A stretch of DNA of 64,000 bases, from the NCBI RefSeq assembly GCF_918797505.1, contig NC_092794.1, positions 75,677,345 to 75,741,344 of the forward strand, written 5' to 3'. The DNA is from Bemisia tabaci. Lineage: Eukaryota; Arthropoda; Insecta; Hemiptera; Aleyrodidae. Both the position numbers and the translations under genes were made by a program. Below are positions 47,701-60,610 of the stretch, piece after piece (positions within the stretch are counted from its first letter, which is position 1; every line of letters starts with the position of its first letter). The notes below the pieces were generated by a model. It saw only the letters and a list, made by a program, of their open reading frames with translations, was not told the origin of the DNA and made no database searches.

Positions 47701-48239
47701 ACCTAATTAATATTTTGAAACAAAACTTCAGGAATGTTCAAAGAAAGCTATCTTCAGGGCCCCCAAGTTCTTGCCCCCTCCCCCCCCCCGGGGAGGGGCG
47801 ACGGGCCCCTACTTTTTTTTTAAATGGCAACATCCTCTTTGTGACACATCAATTCATATATAATTAAAAAAGAAGATTTTTGGCGCAAACCGCAAGTCAA
47901 ACTCTTGATTTTTGACAAACCGGCCGCCGGTCAAATTTCAAAATAACGGAAATTTACATCCCCGTTTTCGTCGATGGATTGGGATGAAACTTGGTTCTAA
48001 GAGGTTTTTTGGAACGAGAAAAACGATTCTGGCATTATTTTCCCGGAAAATTTTTGTCCTTTTCAAAATGGCGGCGGTCAATAAGGCGACCTTGAGCGGC
48101 AAGAGAATAAATTAGACTGCTTATCGGTGAATTTGCATGAAACTTGGTATCAGGGAGCATTTTGGCCTGAGAAAGACGAATCTGTCATTGGATTTTTTGA
48201 AATTCCGAATAACTTCAAAATGGCGAGGAAAATGGTTGA

Positions 48240-48402
48240 AACTTGGTATTACGGACGTTTACGGGTGGATTCCCATGCTGCCATTTTGAAAGTATTTGAC
48301 ATTTCAGAAATGCAATGTATAAGAGTCATTTTTTGTCAAACCAAAAACAAACAGGACCCTTCATTCGCATCCAACCGTAAACGTCCGTAATACCAAGTTT
48401 CC
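48240..48402. mobile_element. 160-bp hairpin MITE
   Basis: The left end gaaacttggtattacggacg is inverted at the right end. The arms are about 30 bp. Confidence 0.75.
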
Positions 48403-49052
48403 AACATTTTCCAGATGCGCAAGGATTGATAAGCATAAAACTGCATTTATCCCGTTTGATCTAAGTTCATCCTAATTCAGTAACATTTATCCTTGCCGGA
48501 CAAAGAATTTGATTTTAAATTAATTGAATTTTAAATAAATTAAATGTGTCTAGTTTTATAAATTAAGATTAAGATAAAAAAAACAATTTAATTACACATT
48601 GGTAGGTTATAGGTTATGTTACATTTTTTTGTTTACTGGATCAAGACGCTTCACGCTTTTAACATCTCACCATAAATTGTGCTGAACATTTATCAAGCGG
48701 ATCACCGATCTCTCCAATTTAAAAAAAAAGTGTTTACCAAACAGAAAAAGATTATATTGACGCCATTTTAGTTCCCCTTAAATTTCAACGTAGGCAACAC
48801 GAGTTTCCACGTGGTTGAATGACAGTTTGCCTTCAATTATTAGTGTAGGCAACACAAGCTCTCACGTGGTCGAAGAGTGGTATCATCGCCCGTGCAATAG
48901 ACGTTCTCTGTCTATTAATTTGTTTGTATGTCATGTCGGGTCCACGTTCGTCAGTGAAGTAGTTGCTCCTCTAAACTGTTATCCATTAAGCTGTTTTTAT
49001 TTTTTTTTTTTACTTCCCGTCCGAGCACATGAACATTAAAAGAGAGATATGA

Positions 49053-49099
49053 GGATGATGATTATGATGCTGATGCTGATGATGATCATCATCATCATG
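49053..49099 (+). repeat. gat/atc trinucleotide microsatellite
   Basis: gatgatgattatgatgctg followed by gatgatgatcatcatcatc; it switches strand in the middle and so is self-complementary. Confidence 0.9.
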
Positions 49100-50098
49100 A
49101 AGAAAAAAAAGAACAACGAATGGTGCAGAATAAGATGAGTGAAAGAAAATAAGCTAAAATAAATTTAGAGAGAAGAAGAAGATAATAAAAGTGGGAGAAG
49201 CAAACAGAAAGAAGAAATGAAAAGTAAAAAGAAGAAAGCCGTGAGAGGGAGATCGAAATAAAATAAGAACGTGGAAATAGTGGAATAGCTGTTTCATCGT
49301 GAAAGTGCACAGTTACTTGGAATGTTTTTAAAAATAGCATTTCACCAAACTGGAGAGGATTAATTAACGTCATTTCATTTCGCCTTCAATTTCAGTGTAG
49401 GCAACAGGAGCTGCCGCGTGGTCGAATAGCGGTATCGTCGTGAAATAGCACGCTCACTCAGGCAAAACAAGCTCTAATGTGGTCGAATAGTGGTATCATC
49501 CCCGAAACAATATCGGCCTAATGCTCCCCGTTATTAAATTAAAAATTTTTGGTGAAGCATCTAGACCCGTGACTTCAGTCACGGGCTTTCCGCTAGTACA
49601 TATATATCTATATGCGTACCTACGAACTACCTTTCGCAAAAAAGAGTTTGGCCAAATAATGTATGGTTCGATATGGAGAAGCTTTTTTGTGCTAAAAGTG
49701 TCCCATGTAACCCCCACTATAGTCCCAAAAGCCTGAGTAAGCGGCATTAAATCAGCCCTGGTAAAAATGATCAGTTGACGGTGTATCAGTTTGTCAACGG
49801 TGTTTTGGCGCGGAGCATCAGTAGACATCAATTGAGATCGGGTCAGTTGATGGCTTCAACTGATCTAAACTGATAAGTGGTAGCAGTTAGAAGTATCAAC
49901 AGATCTGAAATGATACTTGGTATCAGTTGGTACCATGTATCAACTGATACGACATAAATTAAAAACGCATTATCTGCTTGTGTAATTTCACGTATATATT
50001 CAGTTTCTCACGTTTATCTCACGATTTGACGGCCAGAGAGCGCTGCTGGGAATTATCGTTCTCGTATTTCTGACACGAGGCTTAGCAGGCAGTGCTCA

Positions 50099-50175
50099 TT
50101 CCCAAACGGTCTCCCATCTAATTGTAAGTACTAACTACGCTCGGCGTTCCTTAACGTTGGTGATCGTCCAAGAGA
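50099..50175 (-). pseudogene. 5S rRNA-like relic (5S pseudogene or 5S-derived SINE head)
   Basis: The plus strand reads ttcccaaacggtctcccatc, then agtactaactacgctcggcg and ttaacgttggtgatcg, the complement of the 3' two thirds of animal 5S rRNA, with a 4-bp insertion and scattered substitutions. The internal promoter region is included but altered. Recognised from knowledge of 5S rRNA; not a functional gene. Confidence 0.75.
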
Positions 50176-51407
50176 CAGAGCCACCACTCCATCCGCGCAT
50201 GCGATCAAAATAGACGTATTTTTGCCATTTCAGGGCCCCCTTAGAATCAATTTGACAGAGAGTGATGATTTTGTGTTGAATTTGAATCTACACTTAATTT
50301 TTTCATTTTATTTTTTAATCACTTAAAATATAAGTGAAGTTTCACAAGTTATGTTTCCTTAAAGATGAGACTAAGAAACACAAAATGCAAAACCAAAAAT
50401 TATAATTAAAGATGTAAAAAAAGATGAAATGATGAAAAGTCAATAATCAACTTATAAGAACTTGAAAATAATCATGAAAAAAATTTGAAAACAAATAATT
50501 AAATCTTTATTGCAGGAGGGTCAAAAAAATTTCATTAAACATTTATATAAATTTAATGTGAAAAAAATTATTGATCAAGGTAATTTATGTGTTTTCGTCA
50601 CATTCTTTTCATGTAATTTTTATGTGTTAATTATGGAAAAAAATATTTTCGAGTGGTGAGCGTTGAAGAAATTAATATGTTCATGGTTCATCATTCTTTT
50701 GGGTGAGAGTCACTTATTAACAGTTTATTTATCGAACTGGTCTTGCCAATAATCTTATGGGTTTCACATACAGGAAATGCACTCCAAATTTTCGTCCACA
50801 ATTGCTCCGTAGCCCTGCTCATTGAGTTAGTACAGTTTGTCCGCAAATTTAGCCTACCCCTGATTGCCTGGGTGAAGATCATGAGTAGTGAAGTTATCTT
50901 TTGAGAAGTCCTGATAATCATAAAGGTCTCCATTTTAACCCATGTTTCTATCAATTTCTAGGCATTTGCCATTTGTCTTCTTTGATAAGGGTGTTAAATT
51001 GGAAGCTCTTAAAAGTTCCAAACATAAGACAAGGCCCCTCCCTGTAGTTGCCATTGCTTCGGTGGGTTAAATTTTTTCAGGGTTTCCCATATTTCCTATC
51101 TCTTCAGTACTGTTTTCATTATTTCCATTTTATTGATCATTAAGTCCACTTCCAATACTTCAGTTCTTGTTATCGCTGTTGTTTCCATTGCTCCTGTGTA
51201 CGTTTTCCTCCATTCCTTTGGTTCCCATCCTCTATTGGATAATCATCTCCCCTTCCAAGGGAACTAAGACAAAAACAATGCAAAACGAACACATAAATTT
51301 CTGTACTTGATTTATATACAGAAGATGCATTGCTACTCCCCACGTTCGAAAATATACCATTAGACAGAGAGAGACACCAAGCCTTGCAACACATTCTTCC
51401 TATAAAA
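50176..51407. other. Intergenic, no feature recognised
   Basis: An 87-codon minus-strand frame at 50691-50954 has an unusually protein-like composition (TEQLWTKIWSAFP), but I cannot assign it; perhaps a transposon relic. Confidence 0.35.
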
Positions 51408-51536
51408 AGAACCCTACAACAAAACGGCCAAATCGGCCTGAACACGGAATCCTACGATTTTCTCAGGGATGAAAGAGGGTCTTCCCAGACACTCAAAACT
51501 GGTCATATTTTTTGCCTAACCTCCAGGAAAACGGGG

Positions 51537-52923
51537 GGGATTGGGGGTCAAAGTCAAAAACTTTAAAGTAGCATAACTTCTCAACGGTTTGTTGTAGAAA
51601 GATTAAATTGGTGTCAACATTTTCAAAAAAATGAGAGCTTTCAGAATATATGTATGAAATTAATAAAATTTTAAATTTTGACCCCCTTTTGGGGGAATTA
51701 TACAAGGTCCCCCTTTTGTAAATTTTCGTTTTTCGATATTTTCGGTCATTCGGTTCGCACGGAGCAAAACAAAAACAATCCTAAATGAAAGAAAAGGGCT
51801 TAGTGATTAAAACAAGCTCAAGTTCATCTTGGGGAAACAATTAGAAGCGGAGTGATGAGTCTTCAAAGTTGACGCGGCGCGCGGGAACCTTGTATGTTGC
51901 GAGTCTCAAGGTCACCTGCGCCCCCCGGATTACCCGCAGGTCGCAAGTTTTTGTGTTTTTATGTTTCTGTAGGTCGTTTTTAATGTAAATCATTCAATGA
52001 AGATAGAATAATCGGAATTTTTGAATTTTACACAATGGGCTTTCGGTGAGGTACACCACATTAACGTTAAAAAATTTTGCCCCATTTCAAATTGCCCCCT
52101 CAAGAATAACTGAGACTTGTTTTGAAGCGCAAAGCTCGTCTACTTCTACGAGAAACTATTTGGCTTTAACAAGCGAGTTTCGTTAAGCGCTGTAGCTTAT
52201 AGCTCAATTATAAAATTTTAAAATTAGGGGTACCCCAAAATTTGGCATCGATGGATTATAATTTCTGAATGGTTCAGTTCTGTATGTATCATATGTATAT
52301 TTGAACTGAAGGTCCATGGTTTCTTCTAAATTAAAAGAACAAAATCGTCATCGTCAGCAAATGTTTAGTGACGTATGATGGACATAATGGTTGATACTCT
52401 AAGCCCCCTCTCGCTCCTCCCGTAAAATTCAAAAATTCCGATTATTCTATCTTCATTGAATGATTCACATTAAAAACGACCTACAGAAACATAAACACAC
52501 AAAAACTTGCGACCTGCGGGTAATCCGGGGGGCGCAGGTGACCTTGAGACTCGGAACATACAAGGTTCCCGCGCGCCACGTCAACTTTGAAGACTCATCA
52601 CTCCTCTTCTAATTGTTTCCCTGAGATGAACTTGAGCTTGTTTTAATCATAAAGCCCTTTTCTTTCATTTAGGATTGTTTTTGTTTTGCTCCGTGCGAAC
52701 CGAATGACCGAAAATATCGAAAAACGAAAATTTACAAAAGGGGGACCTTGTATAATTCCCCCAAAAGTGGGTCAAAATTTAAAATTTTATTAATTTCATA
52801 CATATATTCTGAAAGCTCTCATTTTTCTGGAAATTTTGACTCCAATTTATTTAATCTTTCTACGACAAACCGTTGAGAAGTTATGCTACTTTAAAGTTTT
52901 TGACTTTGACCCCCAATCCCCCC
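51537..52923. mobile_element. Fold-back element with ~500-bp TIRs
   Basis: Arms at about 51537-52034 and 52426-52923 are inverted copies (gattgggggtcaaagtc ends; shared gcgcgggaaccttgtatg and gattacccgcaggtcgcaag). A central 0.39 kb is unique. Non-coding. Confidence 0.9.
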
Positions 52924-53550
52924 CGCACCGTGGATCGAAACCTGCAAAAAGTTGGACATGGGCGATTCTCAGAAATAGTCATTTCATTGATGTAAATGTC
53001 TTCCCAAAGAGTTATATTTTATGATACAGGTATTGGTTTTCAATGTTTTAACCCCAGTTTAACGCACACAGCCTCCTAAAGTGGCTCAGGCGGCACTCGA
53101 AAAATGTTGCCTCACTCGGGACAAACCGTTCGCCTGTTGGTATTTCCCTCCGATAGATTTATGACAATTTCTGACTAAAGTACCTTGTCCTCCTCCTTAA
53201 GTAGAATATATTTCACTAATAACAAGTTAAAATATCGCTATTTTTATACGCGGTATTCTTGCTTTAAAGTACCCTCCTCAATACCGTAAAAATAATAATA
53301 TAGCTAGACTTTTAACTAGCTATTTCAGCGTATTTCAGGGAAACCTTTGTATAGCAGTGGTAACTGATCCCTGAAGATTCATTATCAAGAAAAATTGGCT
53401 GCCCCAAAGTGCCATTTTGGGAATAAAGCTTAAATGATTTTGAAAAAGTGAAGTTCATAAAATGGTGGCTCGAGAGAATTCGAATTTCACAGGTCTATGG
53501 CGAATAAACACCGGGCATTTGATAGGTGATCTAAATGTAATTTTTAGTAC

Positions 53551-53700
53551 TGAGTCCGAAAATGACCTTGGTTTTTCTCTTACACCCACCGATTTTCCGG
53601 AAAATTGAGATTTTCCACTTAAAATGGACTTTTCGGGAAATGTGATTTTCCGGAAAACTGGTGCATGGTAAAGAGAAACCAAGGTCATTTTCGAATCCAG
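53551..53700. mobile_element. 150-bp hairpin MITE
   Basis: gaaaatgaccttggtttttc at the left and its near-complement at the right. The inner arms contain ttttccggaaaa twice. Confidence 0.8.
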
Positions 53701-54803
53701 GAGACAAAAATACATGAGAAAACATGCCTTGCGTGGTTAAAAAAATGTCCACGTTGTTTCAGATAACGGGGTTTTCCTCTCAAATGTCCTAATCGACGCA
53801 TATGATACTAATCCGTTTGTTTTGCGTCTGAAAAGACGGGAAAATTATATCAAGTTGGTGTCTAATGGAGCATTTTTCATCTACTACTTGATGCTAAAGT
53901 CAAAAATGGCCTAAATTCTTTTCTATCTTCTAACTATTTCCCAAAAAGTCGCGTTTTTTTGACATCGGATTTTTTTTTTTTTATGTTTAATTTCTTCGGA
54001 AAATTAGAAGTTAATAGAGAAAATTGAGGCAATTTGAGCTTCAGCAGCAATCATTAAGCCGAAGAAGCTCCATTAGGTACCTAAGTATAAATAAAGGCAG
54101 TGTACAATGGTGACTCGCGGGGCCCTCAATTAGGAAGACTCGGATAATACATGATTTGTGTTGATTGATGTGTATTTTATTTGTATTTTTCTCTCATATT
54201 TTTCCCCCTTGTCATTTTCTTTTGTTAGAAAGCTAAAAAGGTGCCCCAGGAATGAAGGGGAAAGGAGATCCTCTGTTTTCCGCTCAACATTTTCGGATTT
54301 CTATTAATTCATTTTTTGGGGGAGAGGAGGGGGAATGGTAAAAGAGATGAGTAATATACGTTTTATATACGATATTTAAACATTTTACCGGAGAGAAAAG
54401 TCCATTGAACACTTAAAACTCCGATTGAAATGAGTGTAGAAAGTTTAAACTTATCTGTTGTAAACAATATCTCTTTATTTATCTGAAATTGTGCCAAAAT
54501 ACATATCTAAACCCAATAATCAGGAAAATAGTCATCAAAAATGAAATCTGCGACGAAAAATACATAAGAATCATGTATCCTGATTTGTTTTATGAGCGCA
54601 AACACTACGTAAATGAGCAAACCAAGTCGCGTGATGTGCCATGTCCGGCCTGCCCTATGACTCAATCCACCGTGCCCCGTTTCCCTGGAGGTTAGGCAAA
54701 AAATATGACCAGTTTTGAGTGTCCGGGAAGACCCTCTTTCATCCCTGAGAAAATCGTAGGATTCCGTGTTTAGGCCGATTTGGCCGTTTTGTTGTAGGGT
54801 CCT

Positions 54804-56128
54804 TTGATGCACAGGGTAAGCTTTTAGAAAAATTAAAAATTCAATTGAACACTTACAGGCGTCAGGCATTGGTGATTCAAGTACTTGTTCTTGAGGAAAT
54901 TATCATTAGAAACACGATGGTGCCACTAATTTTCTCTGGTACGAACTCCCAAGCTAAAAAAGGCCCTTAAAGTTGAGGCCGTGATGGAGGGGATCCTCCA
55001 CTCTACGCTAAAAATCCACCTCCATGTCTAATCAAACTATCCATGCACCGATAGAGAGCAAATACATTGACAGAGTTGCTGTGGCTCCAACCTTGGAGTT
55101 TCAAAAAAAAGTGGCAACCCTCCTAGTGTAATTGCTCCCTATCTATGCATTTAAGTTTTGACTAGATGGACTTTCAGCCTAGCATGGTGGATCCCCTTCG
55201 ACCTCCTCTTGAAGGGTTTTTTTTAGAGCTTGGGAGCTCGTTTTAGAGAAAACTGATTAGAACTGTTAAGTTTCTCATGAAATTTTGCTCAAAAAAAATT
55301 ATTGGATCGAAAATCCCTGATGGATGCAAGAGTAAGTTGCTGCAATCATAAGTAGGAATTTAGCACTTTGCATGTACAAAGTTTCAAATTTTCTCCAGGC
55401 TAAAAATAAAATTTTATTTCAACCAAATTGCAGAACGTGGTATTTTTAGTATGCTTAGCAATAAAATAATTTTCTCCGTTACCTCAATTTTTCTTCACAA
55501 ACTGAATAACACTCTATATCAGAGCTGAGAGCGAGGCAACGCTCATATCTGCTACATAACTTAATTTTACAATTAAGGGCTGATTATTTCTGGCTCAGTT
55601 TAGAAACAATGCATGAGCCATTAGTGAGTCTGGGCAGACGGGTACTTCTTGAATAACATAGATTTGTTAATAAAAAAAGGCAGTCCAATTTGACCTACAT
55701 TGTTATAGATTAAAGTTTTTGATGTCATTTTATCAGGTTTACTAGCAAAGCTTACCGTTCTCTCGGTTGTCTTCCCCGGTGATTTCATTTAGTACTAGTT
55801 TTCAGTTGCTGGTAATGCAATATATGCATGAGAATACTCCCCATTTGAATGATCTTCCACATGAATTGATTTTTTGATTTAAGTTGAACACATTTTGGGT
55901 TGCAAACAATTGTGAATTTTTTTTGTTGCTGACAATATGGTGTGATGCCATCTTATGATCTGATGGGCCTGACAAAGGTGTACACAAACTTAATGTCCTA
56001 TGTTAATTAATTTAATTTCCATTCACAGTTTTTAAACTAACCTTACTATGAAGCTCATTAGAGTGACGAACACCTTGTTTTGTCTGCTGATTGAATGCCC
56101 GTTGATTTTATGTTCACCCCAGTAATAT
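54804..56128. other. Intergenic or intronic, no feature recognised
   Basis: A consensus minus-strand splice donor at 54853-54858 follows a possible short exon, but no acceptor gives an open frame that joins the 57899-58030 exon. Left unassigned. Confidence 0.35.
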
Positions 56129-57816
56129 AAAGAGCTTGATGCAAAAACGGCTTTTTTCGCCCCCCTCTGGAAGTTCTTCAGACTTTGTCTATTAGTTACT
56201 CATACTTGAGCGCTTCTTTTCCCAAATTTTCAGACTCCCAAAAAATTTTGGAGGGGAGCTAGGGGGGGTGGAAGTCAAAACCTGTGAACCTCGATATCTC
56301 TTGAACAAAGAAAGATATCGAGGTCCGGTTTGGACGAAAAATCGTCTAAAATTGCATACTTTAAGATTCTAAAGGTCAAAATCCCGATATCACATTTTTA
56401 AGTCAACATATGTGCTTTTTTCCAGTTTTTAGGTCTAGAAAATTTCTTTTAAACGAAAAATTTACAAAGATCTCAATTTTTTATTTGAACCAAAACCAAC
56501 TCTTGAAATTTTTCGTCTTTTTCCGCATCCAACGATTGGTCCATTAAGCTGGGGAACCAAACGGTTCCGGAGTTATGATCGATTGAAGTTTCCGCTCAAC
56601 GCGCGCCGACCGATTTTCGCGCGCAAAAAAGTCGGATTTGACTGTTATTAGATCAGATTGAATGTTCAAACTGAGCAAAATGCTTTATTAGGGACTCTTG
56701 AGGGTCGCTGAGTTCAGAAATTACAGATACTTCCAAATAATCTACGTTTTTAAAATTACAGCTCCGCAGCGCTATTTTAGAGCCACTAAGCTCCGACCGG
56801 CCGCTCAGTGGTCCTGTCCGAAGCTGCAATTTTAAAAACGTGAATTGAACCAAAACCAGTTTTTTAAATTGTTCGTCTTTTTCCGCATCCAACGAGTGGT
56901 CCATTAAACTGGGGAACCAAACGGTTCCGGAGTTATGATCGATTGAAGTTTTCGCTCAACGCGCGCCGACCGATTTTCGCGCGCAAAAAAGTCGGATTTG
57001 ACTGTTATTAGATCAGATTGAATGTTCAAACTGAGCAAAATGCTTTATTAGGGACTCTAGAGGGTCGCTGAGTTCAGAAATTACCGATACTTCCAAAAAA
57101 TTCACGTTTTTAAAATTGCAGCTTCGGACAGGACCACTGAGCGGCCGGTCGGAGCTTAGTGGCTCTAAAATAGCGCTGCGGAGCTGTAATTTTAAAAACG
57201 TAGATTATTTGGAAGTATCTGTAATTTCTGAACTCAGCGACCCTCAAGAGTCCCTAATAAAGCATTTTGCTCAGTTTGAACATTCAATCTGATCTAATAA
57301 CAGTCAAATCCGACTTTTTTGCGCGCGAAAATCGGTCGGCGCGCGTTGAGCGGAAACTTCAATCGATCATAACTCCGGAACCGTTTGGTTCCCCAGCTTA
57401 ATGGACCAATCGTTGGATGCGGAAAAAGACGAAAAATTTCAAGAGTTGGTTTTGGTTCAAATAAAAAATTGAGATCTTTGTAAATTTTTCGTTTAAAAGA
57501 AATTTTCTAGACCTAAAAACTGGAAAAAAGCACATATGTTGACTTAAAAATGTGATATCGGGATTTTGACCTTTAGAATCTTAAAGTATGCAATTTTAGA
57601 CGATTTTTCGTCCAAACCGGACCTCGATATCTTTCTTTGTTCAAGAGATATCGAGGTTCACAGGTTTTGACTTCCACCCCCCCTAGCTCCCCTCCAAAAT
57701 TTTTTGGGAGTCTGAAAATTTGGGAAAAGAAGCGCTCAAGTATGAGTAACTAATAGACAAAGTCTGAAGAACTTCCAGAGGGGGGCGAAAAAAGCCGTTT
57801 TTGCATCAAGCTCTTT
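56129..57816. mobile_element. 1.7-kb near-perfect palindromic fold-back element
   Basis: Arms 56129-56845 and about 57100-57816 are inverted copies from aaagagcttgatgcaaaaac inward. The roughly 255-bp spacer is not unique: it is a third, directly repeated copy of the inner arm segment at 56490-56755 (ggtccattaa, acggttccggagttatgatc, gcgcgccgaccgattttcgc). Non-coding. It ends 83 bp from an inferred exon. Confidence 0.92.
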
Positions 57817-57898
57817 TGGACAAAACTAAGAATTGAAAAGTAAGAAGAAATAAAATTAAGAATTAGGTCATAATCTAATTTACATGTCATAAACTCAC

Positions 57899-58030
57899 TT
57901 GAAGAACAGACTAGTATCTTTAGTTGATTGTTTGAATTGAAAGATCCATGTCTGGATTTTGTAAACGTATGGGATCAACTCGTTTAGCTGCTCATCAAAG
58001 TAATCAAATACATATCCAGCACATTTTGAA
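57899..58030 (-). CDS. Internal coding exon of an unidentified gene
   Basis: 132 nt between acceptor ttgtattttacag and donor CAA|GTGAGT. It opens in one usable frame giving CAGYVFDYFDEQLNELIPY, then VYKIQTWIFQFKQSTKDTS. Aromatic-rich and helical in character, with no motif I recognise. It starts with one base that completes a Gly codon left by the exon 61516-61568, so the two exons join in phase. The next exon to the left was not found. Identity unknown; I call it coding because of codon structure and good splice sites. Confidence 0.55.
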
Positions 58031-59282
58031 CTGTAAAATACAAAACATCCATTAGTAATTTTCATTTGAATCATAAACTCCAGGAAAGAATAAAAAATTG
58101 GCCTCCGGCCAATTTATGCGCGGCGCAAGCGCCGCGTACCGGCGCTTGCATGTGGGGGGGGGGGGATCATCATGGTGCGAAGATAGCACAAGACTTTCTC
58201 GCTTTTGCCGACGCTTCGCGCCGGCATAGACACTTTTACTGGAATATTGAGAAAAATACTGCCAATTTCACAAAATCATAAAGTTTGATTGGAATTTTGA
58301 TTGCAGGATAATAGTTATGAAATTTTTATTCAAACCACTGCACTTTATTGTAAATGTCTTCGAGATATGTGATGAATTCATACATTCGGACTCGACTTGT
58401 CGATATTATGAGGCATCTTCAATTAAATATGTAATTGATTAATGATGCCTCCTATTAAAGACGGCGATGTGTAAAAATCTTAGCTTTTCTACGATTCATT
58501 AGGATCCATTAGATTCATTGGCATCATACTTCAGATACGATTATATATTATATTCTTTCCTTAAGCACGGTCAAAAGCCATCAAAAATCTACTTTAATGG
58601 GTAGAATGACTATTCGATGTTTAAATAGTCTTAAAACTGCACGGTTATCGCTTAGCATCGCCCAAATTATAAATTTGGCGGGCGAATCTACCTGCTGGTA
58701 ATGGTTCACCATCACCACCCGCCCGCCAAGAGCGCCAGTTCCTTAGCGCGTATCCCCGTAATTCAAAACGAAAACAATAGCGAGCACCACCTTCTTGCTG
58801 CTCGTGACCTGTCGTTACCCCGTGTATTTAAACAACAACAATAACAACAAACGTCAACAAACCTCGACGGGTTATAACGCGCTTTATTATCAATAATTAT
58901 GTTTGTGCAGTTTTATTAAATTATATTTGTGTTCAGTACCTTGTAAAAAGAAACCGCGAAAGATGGAATCTGCCGGGATTCTAAATTCATTAACAACAAA
59001 CATATTGGTTTCTAATAAAGATCAAAGATCTAAGTGTTAGTTCTTGCATTAGCTTTGATGATTCATAGTATGTAATGTAAGTACCTAATTAGTTGTCTAA
59101 TTTTGCTTGGTGCATACCTACGGAGTAATTTTGGAGATAGTATATGATGCATTACATAATGCATTTGAATTCCTAGGTTTCATCTGACTCAAAGCGTTTG
59201 CTGCTATTATCTAGGAGCGTACCGACTCATTTATCGGAGAATTGAGCGTTTCCTATCGGCCCCTCTGCAATTATAAGATTAG

Positions 59283-59720
59283 TCCAAGGATCCTTTAGGA
59301 ACTCATTTAATGACTCAGGTGGTGCTTTTGAGCCAACTTTCAAAAAATTAAAGGCATTTTTTCAAAATCTACCGTCCATGAGCTCTCCGCGTGACCGAAG
59401 TGCTCTCCTCGCTACATGACGCGTAACCTTTCAATTTTTAGTTTAGTCCAAAGACCTCACAGGAACTTAAATTAATGAACCAGGTGTTGCTCTTATGCTA
59501 ACTTTCGAAGAATTAAATGCATTTTTCTCTAAAATTTACAGTCCTTGAAAATGAGCTGTTTGTGATGTCGCGGAGCAAAGTGCCCTACTTTTGGGCCTCG
59601 TAATCCCTTGAATTTAGAGTTTAGTGCAAAGATCTTTTAGGAACTTAAATTAATGACCCAGATGATGTGCTTGATGCCCATTGTTAAAGAATTAAAGGCA
59701 TTTTTCAAAATTTACAGTCT
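59283..59720 (+). repeat. Three diverged ~170-bp tandem repeats
   Basis: gtccaaggatcctttaggaac, gtccaaagacctcacaggaac and gtgcaaagatcttttaggaac begin units at about 59282, 59454 and 59622. Each is followed by a ttaatga-ccaggtg segment and a gaattaaaggcatttttc segment. Confidence 0.8.
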
Positions 59721-60439
59721 TTCAAAATGAGCTTTCTGTGTGATTTTGCTAAAAACGGAAAATTTAGCGTATCCCCCCCCCCCCTAAATTTTAGCGTACC
59801 TCAAAATCGTTTGACGTGCATAAGGAGACCATAGATATGGTGTTCTGTGAGAATTTTGAATGAAATCGAACAGATAGATTCTGAGATATCGCTGTGCACA
59901 GATTTGAGGGACATCGGACGGACGGACACACATTTTTTCAAGTATGGTTATTTTGACTCCTGGGACCTTAAAACGTCTGGAAATGATGAAATTTCAACTT
60001 TTTTTTTTTTTTTTTTCTTGGAGGATGACAATACTTCCTCTCTACCGTAGGGGAGCGAGAAAGTAAAAATATGTGAGAGAAGTAAAAAATCATAAAAAAC
60101 AGCTTTTCATAAAGTTGGCAGAGGGACTGAGAGTGGGGAGATGGTTCAGGTTATGATCAATTCCTCCTCTGTAAGTTTTCTCATGAGCGATTAATTGAGT
60201 CAAACCTTCATCCCTGAGTCAACCTCGCCTGCAAGATCTCCCCCAACCCAGACCTCAACAAAAAGACCTGATGCACAAGAATGACTGCATTTGGCTCGAC
60301 CTTCTCCTCTGGGGCCCAGGTCTGGAGGCACAGGTATTTCTATGGAGTGAGTCATTTGTGAGGAAAGTGTAAACAATGTGCTGGCTAAAGTAGAACAATG
60401 GTATCTCTATCACAGTGTTTACTAATCTCCAAAGACATT

Positions 60440-60610
60440 GAATAGAGTAGACCGTGCGCTGTGAAATGGAGCGGCGGCCACTTCTCTTTCATTCGCATGT
60501 CGCACCGACCGATGAGTGCGGGAACACCGAAACGGCACCGGTGAGGTAGTGAGCCCCAGCCGTCCCCAGCTCACGGTAAACGAACAGTGCGCTTATACGA
60601 GGTTGGTACG
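60440..60610. promoter_or_regulatory. CpG-rich stretch, possible promoter or first exon
   Basis: Short GC-rich, CpG-rich and apparently non-repetitive sequence in an AT-rich background. No TATA box, initiator or frame fixes a transcript. Tentative. Confidence 0.2.

Larger units (their letters stand above)
47701..50096. other. Intergenic repeat-rich region
   Basis: Includes a C/G run near 47771-47800, a 160-bp hairpin MITE (48240-48402), a dispersed motif gtaggcaaca..cacgtggtcgaa at about 48791, 48844, 49395 and 49459, and an ATG/ATC microsatellite at 49053-49099. No coding exon. Confidence 0.5.
51408..54803. mobile_element. Composite TIR element, ~3.4 kb, with ~125-bp TIRs
   Basis: The left end ccctacaacaaaacggcc to about 51530 is repeated inverted at about 54680-54800. 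Inside are a fold-back unit (51537-52923) and a hairpin MITE (53551-53700). No transposase was recognised. The right TIR continues into cacggtgga, a motif also seen beside the inner fold-back, so the two may belong to one family. Confidence 0.65.

Noticed and set aside
49496..49831. 111-codon minus-strand frame
   Set aside because: Sequence is repeat-derived (cagttgat-type motifs in the flank) and no protein family is recognisable.
54804..54930. Possible further exon of the right-hand minus-strand gene next to a good donor at 54853-54858
   Set aside because: Neither nearby acceptor gives an open frame that joins the phase left by exon 57899-58030.
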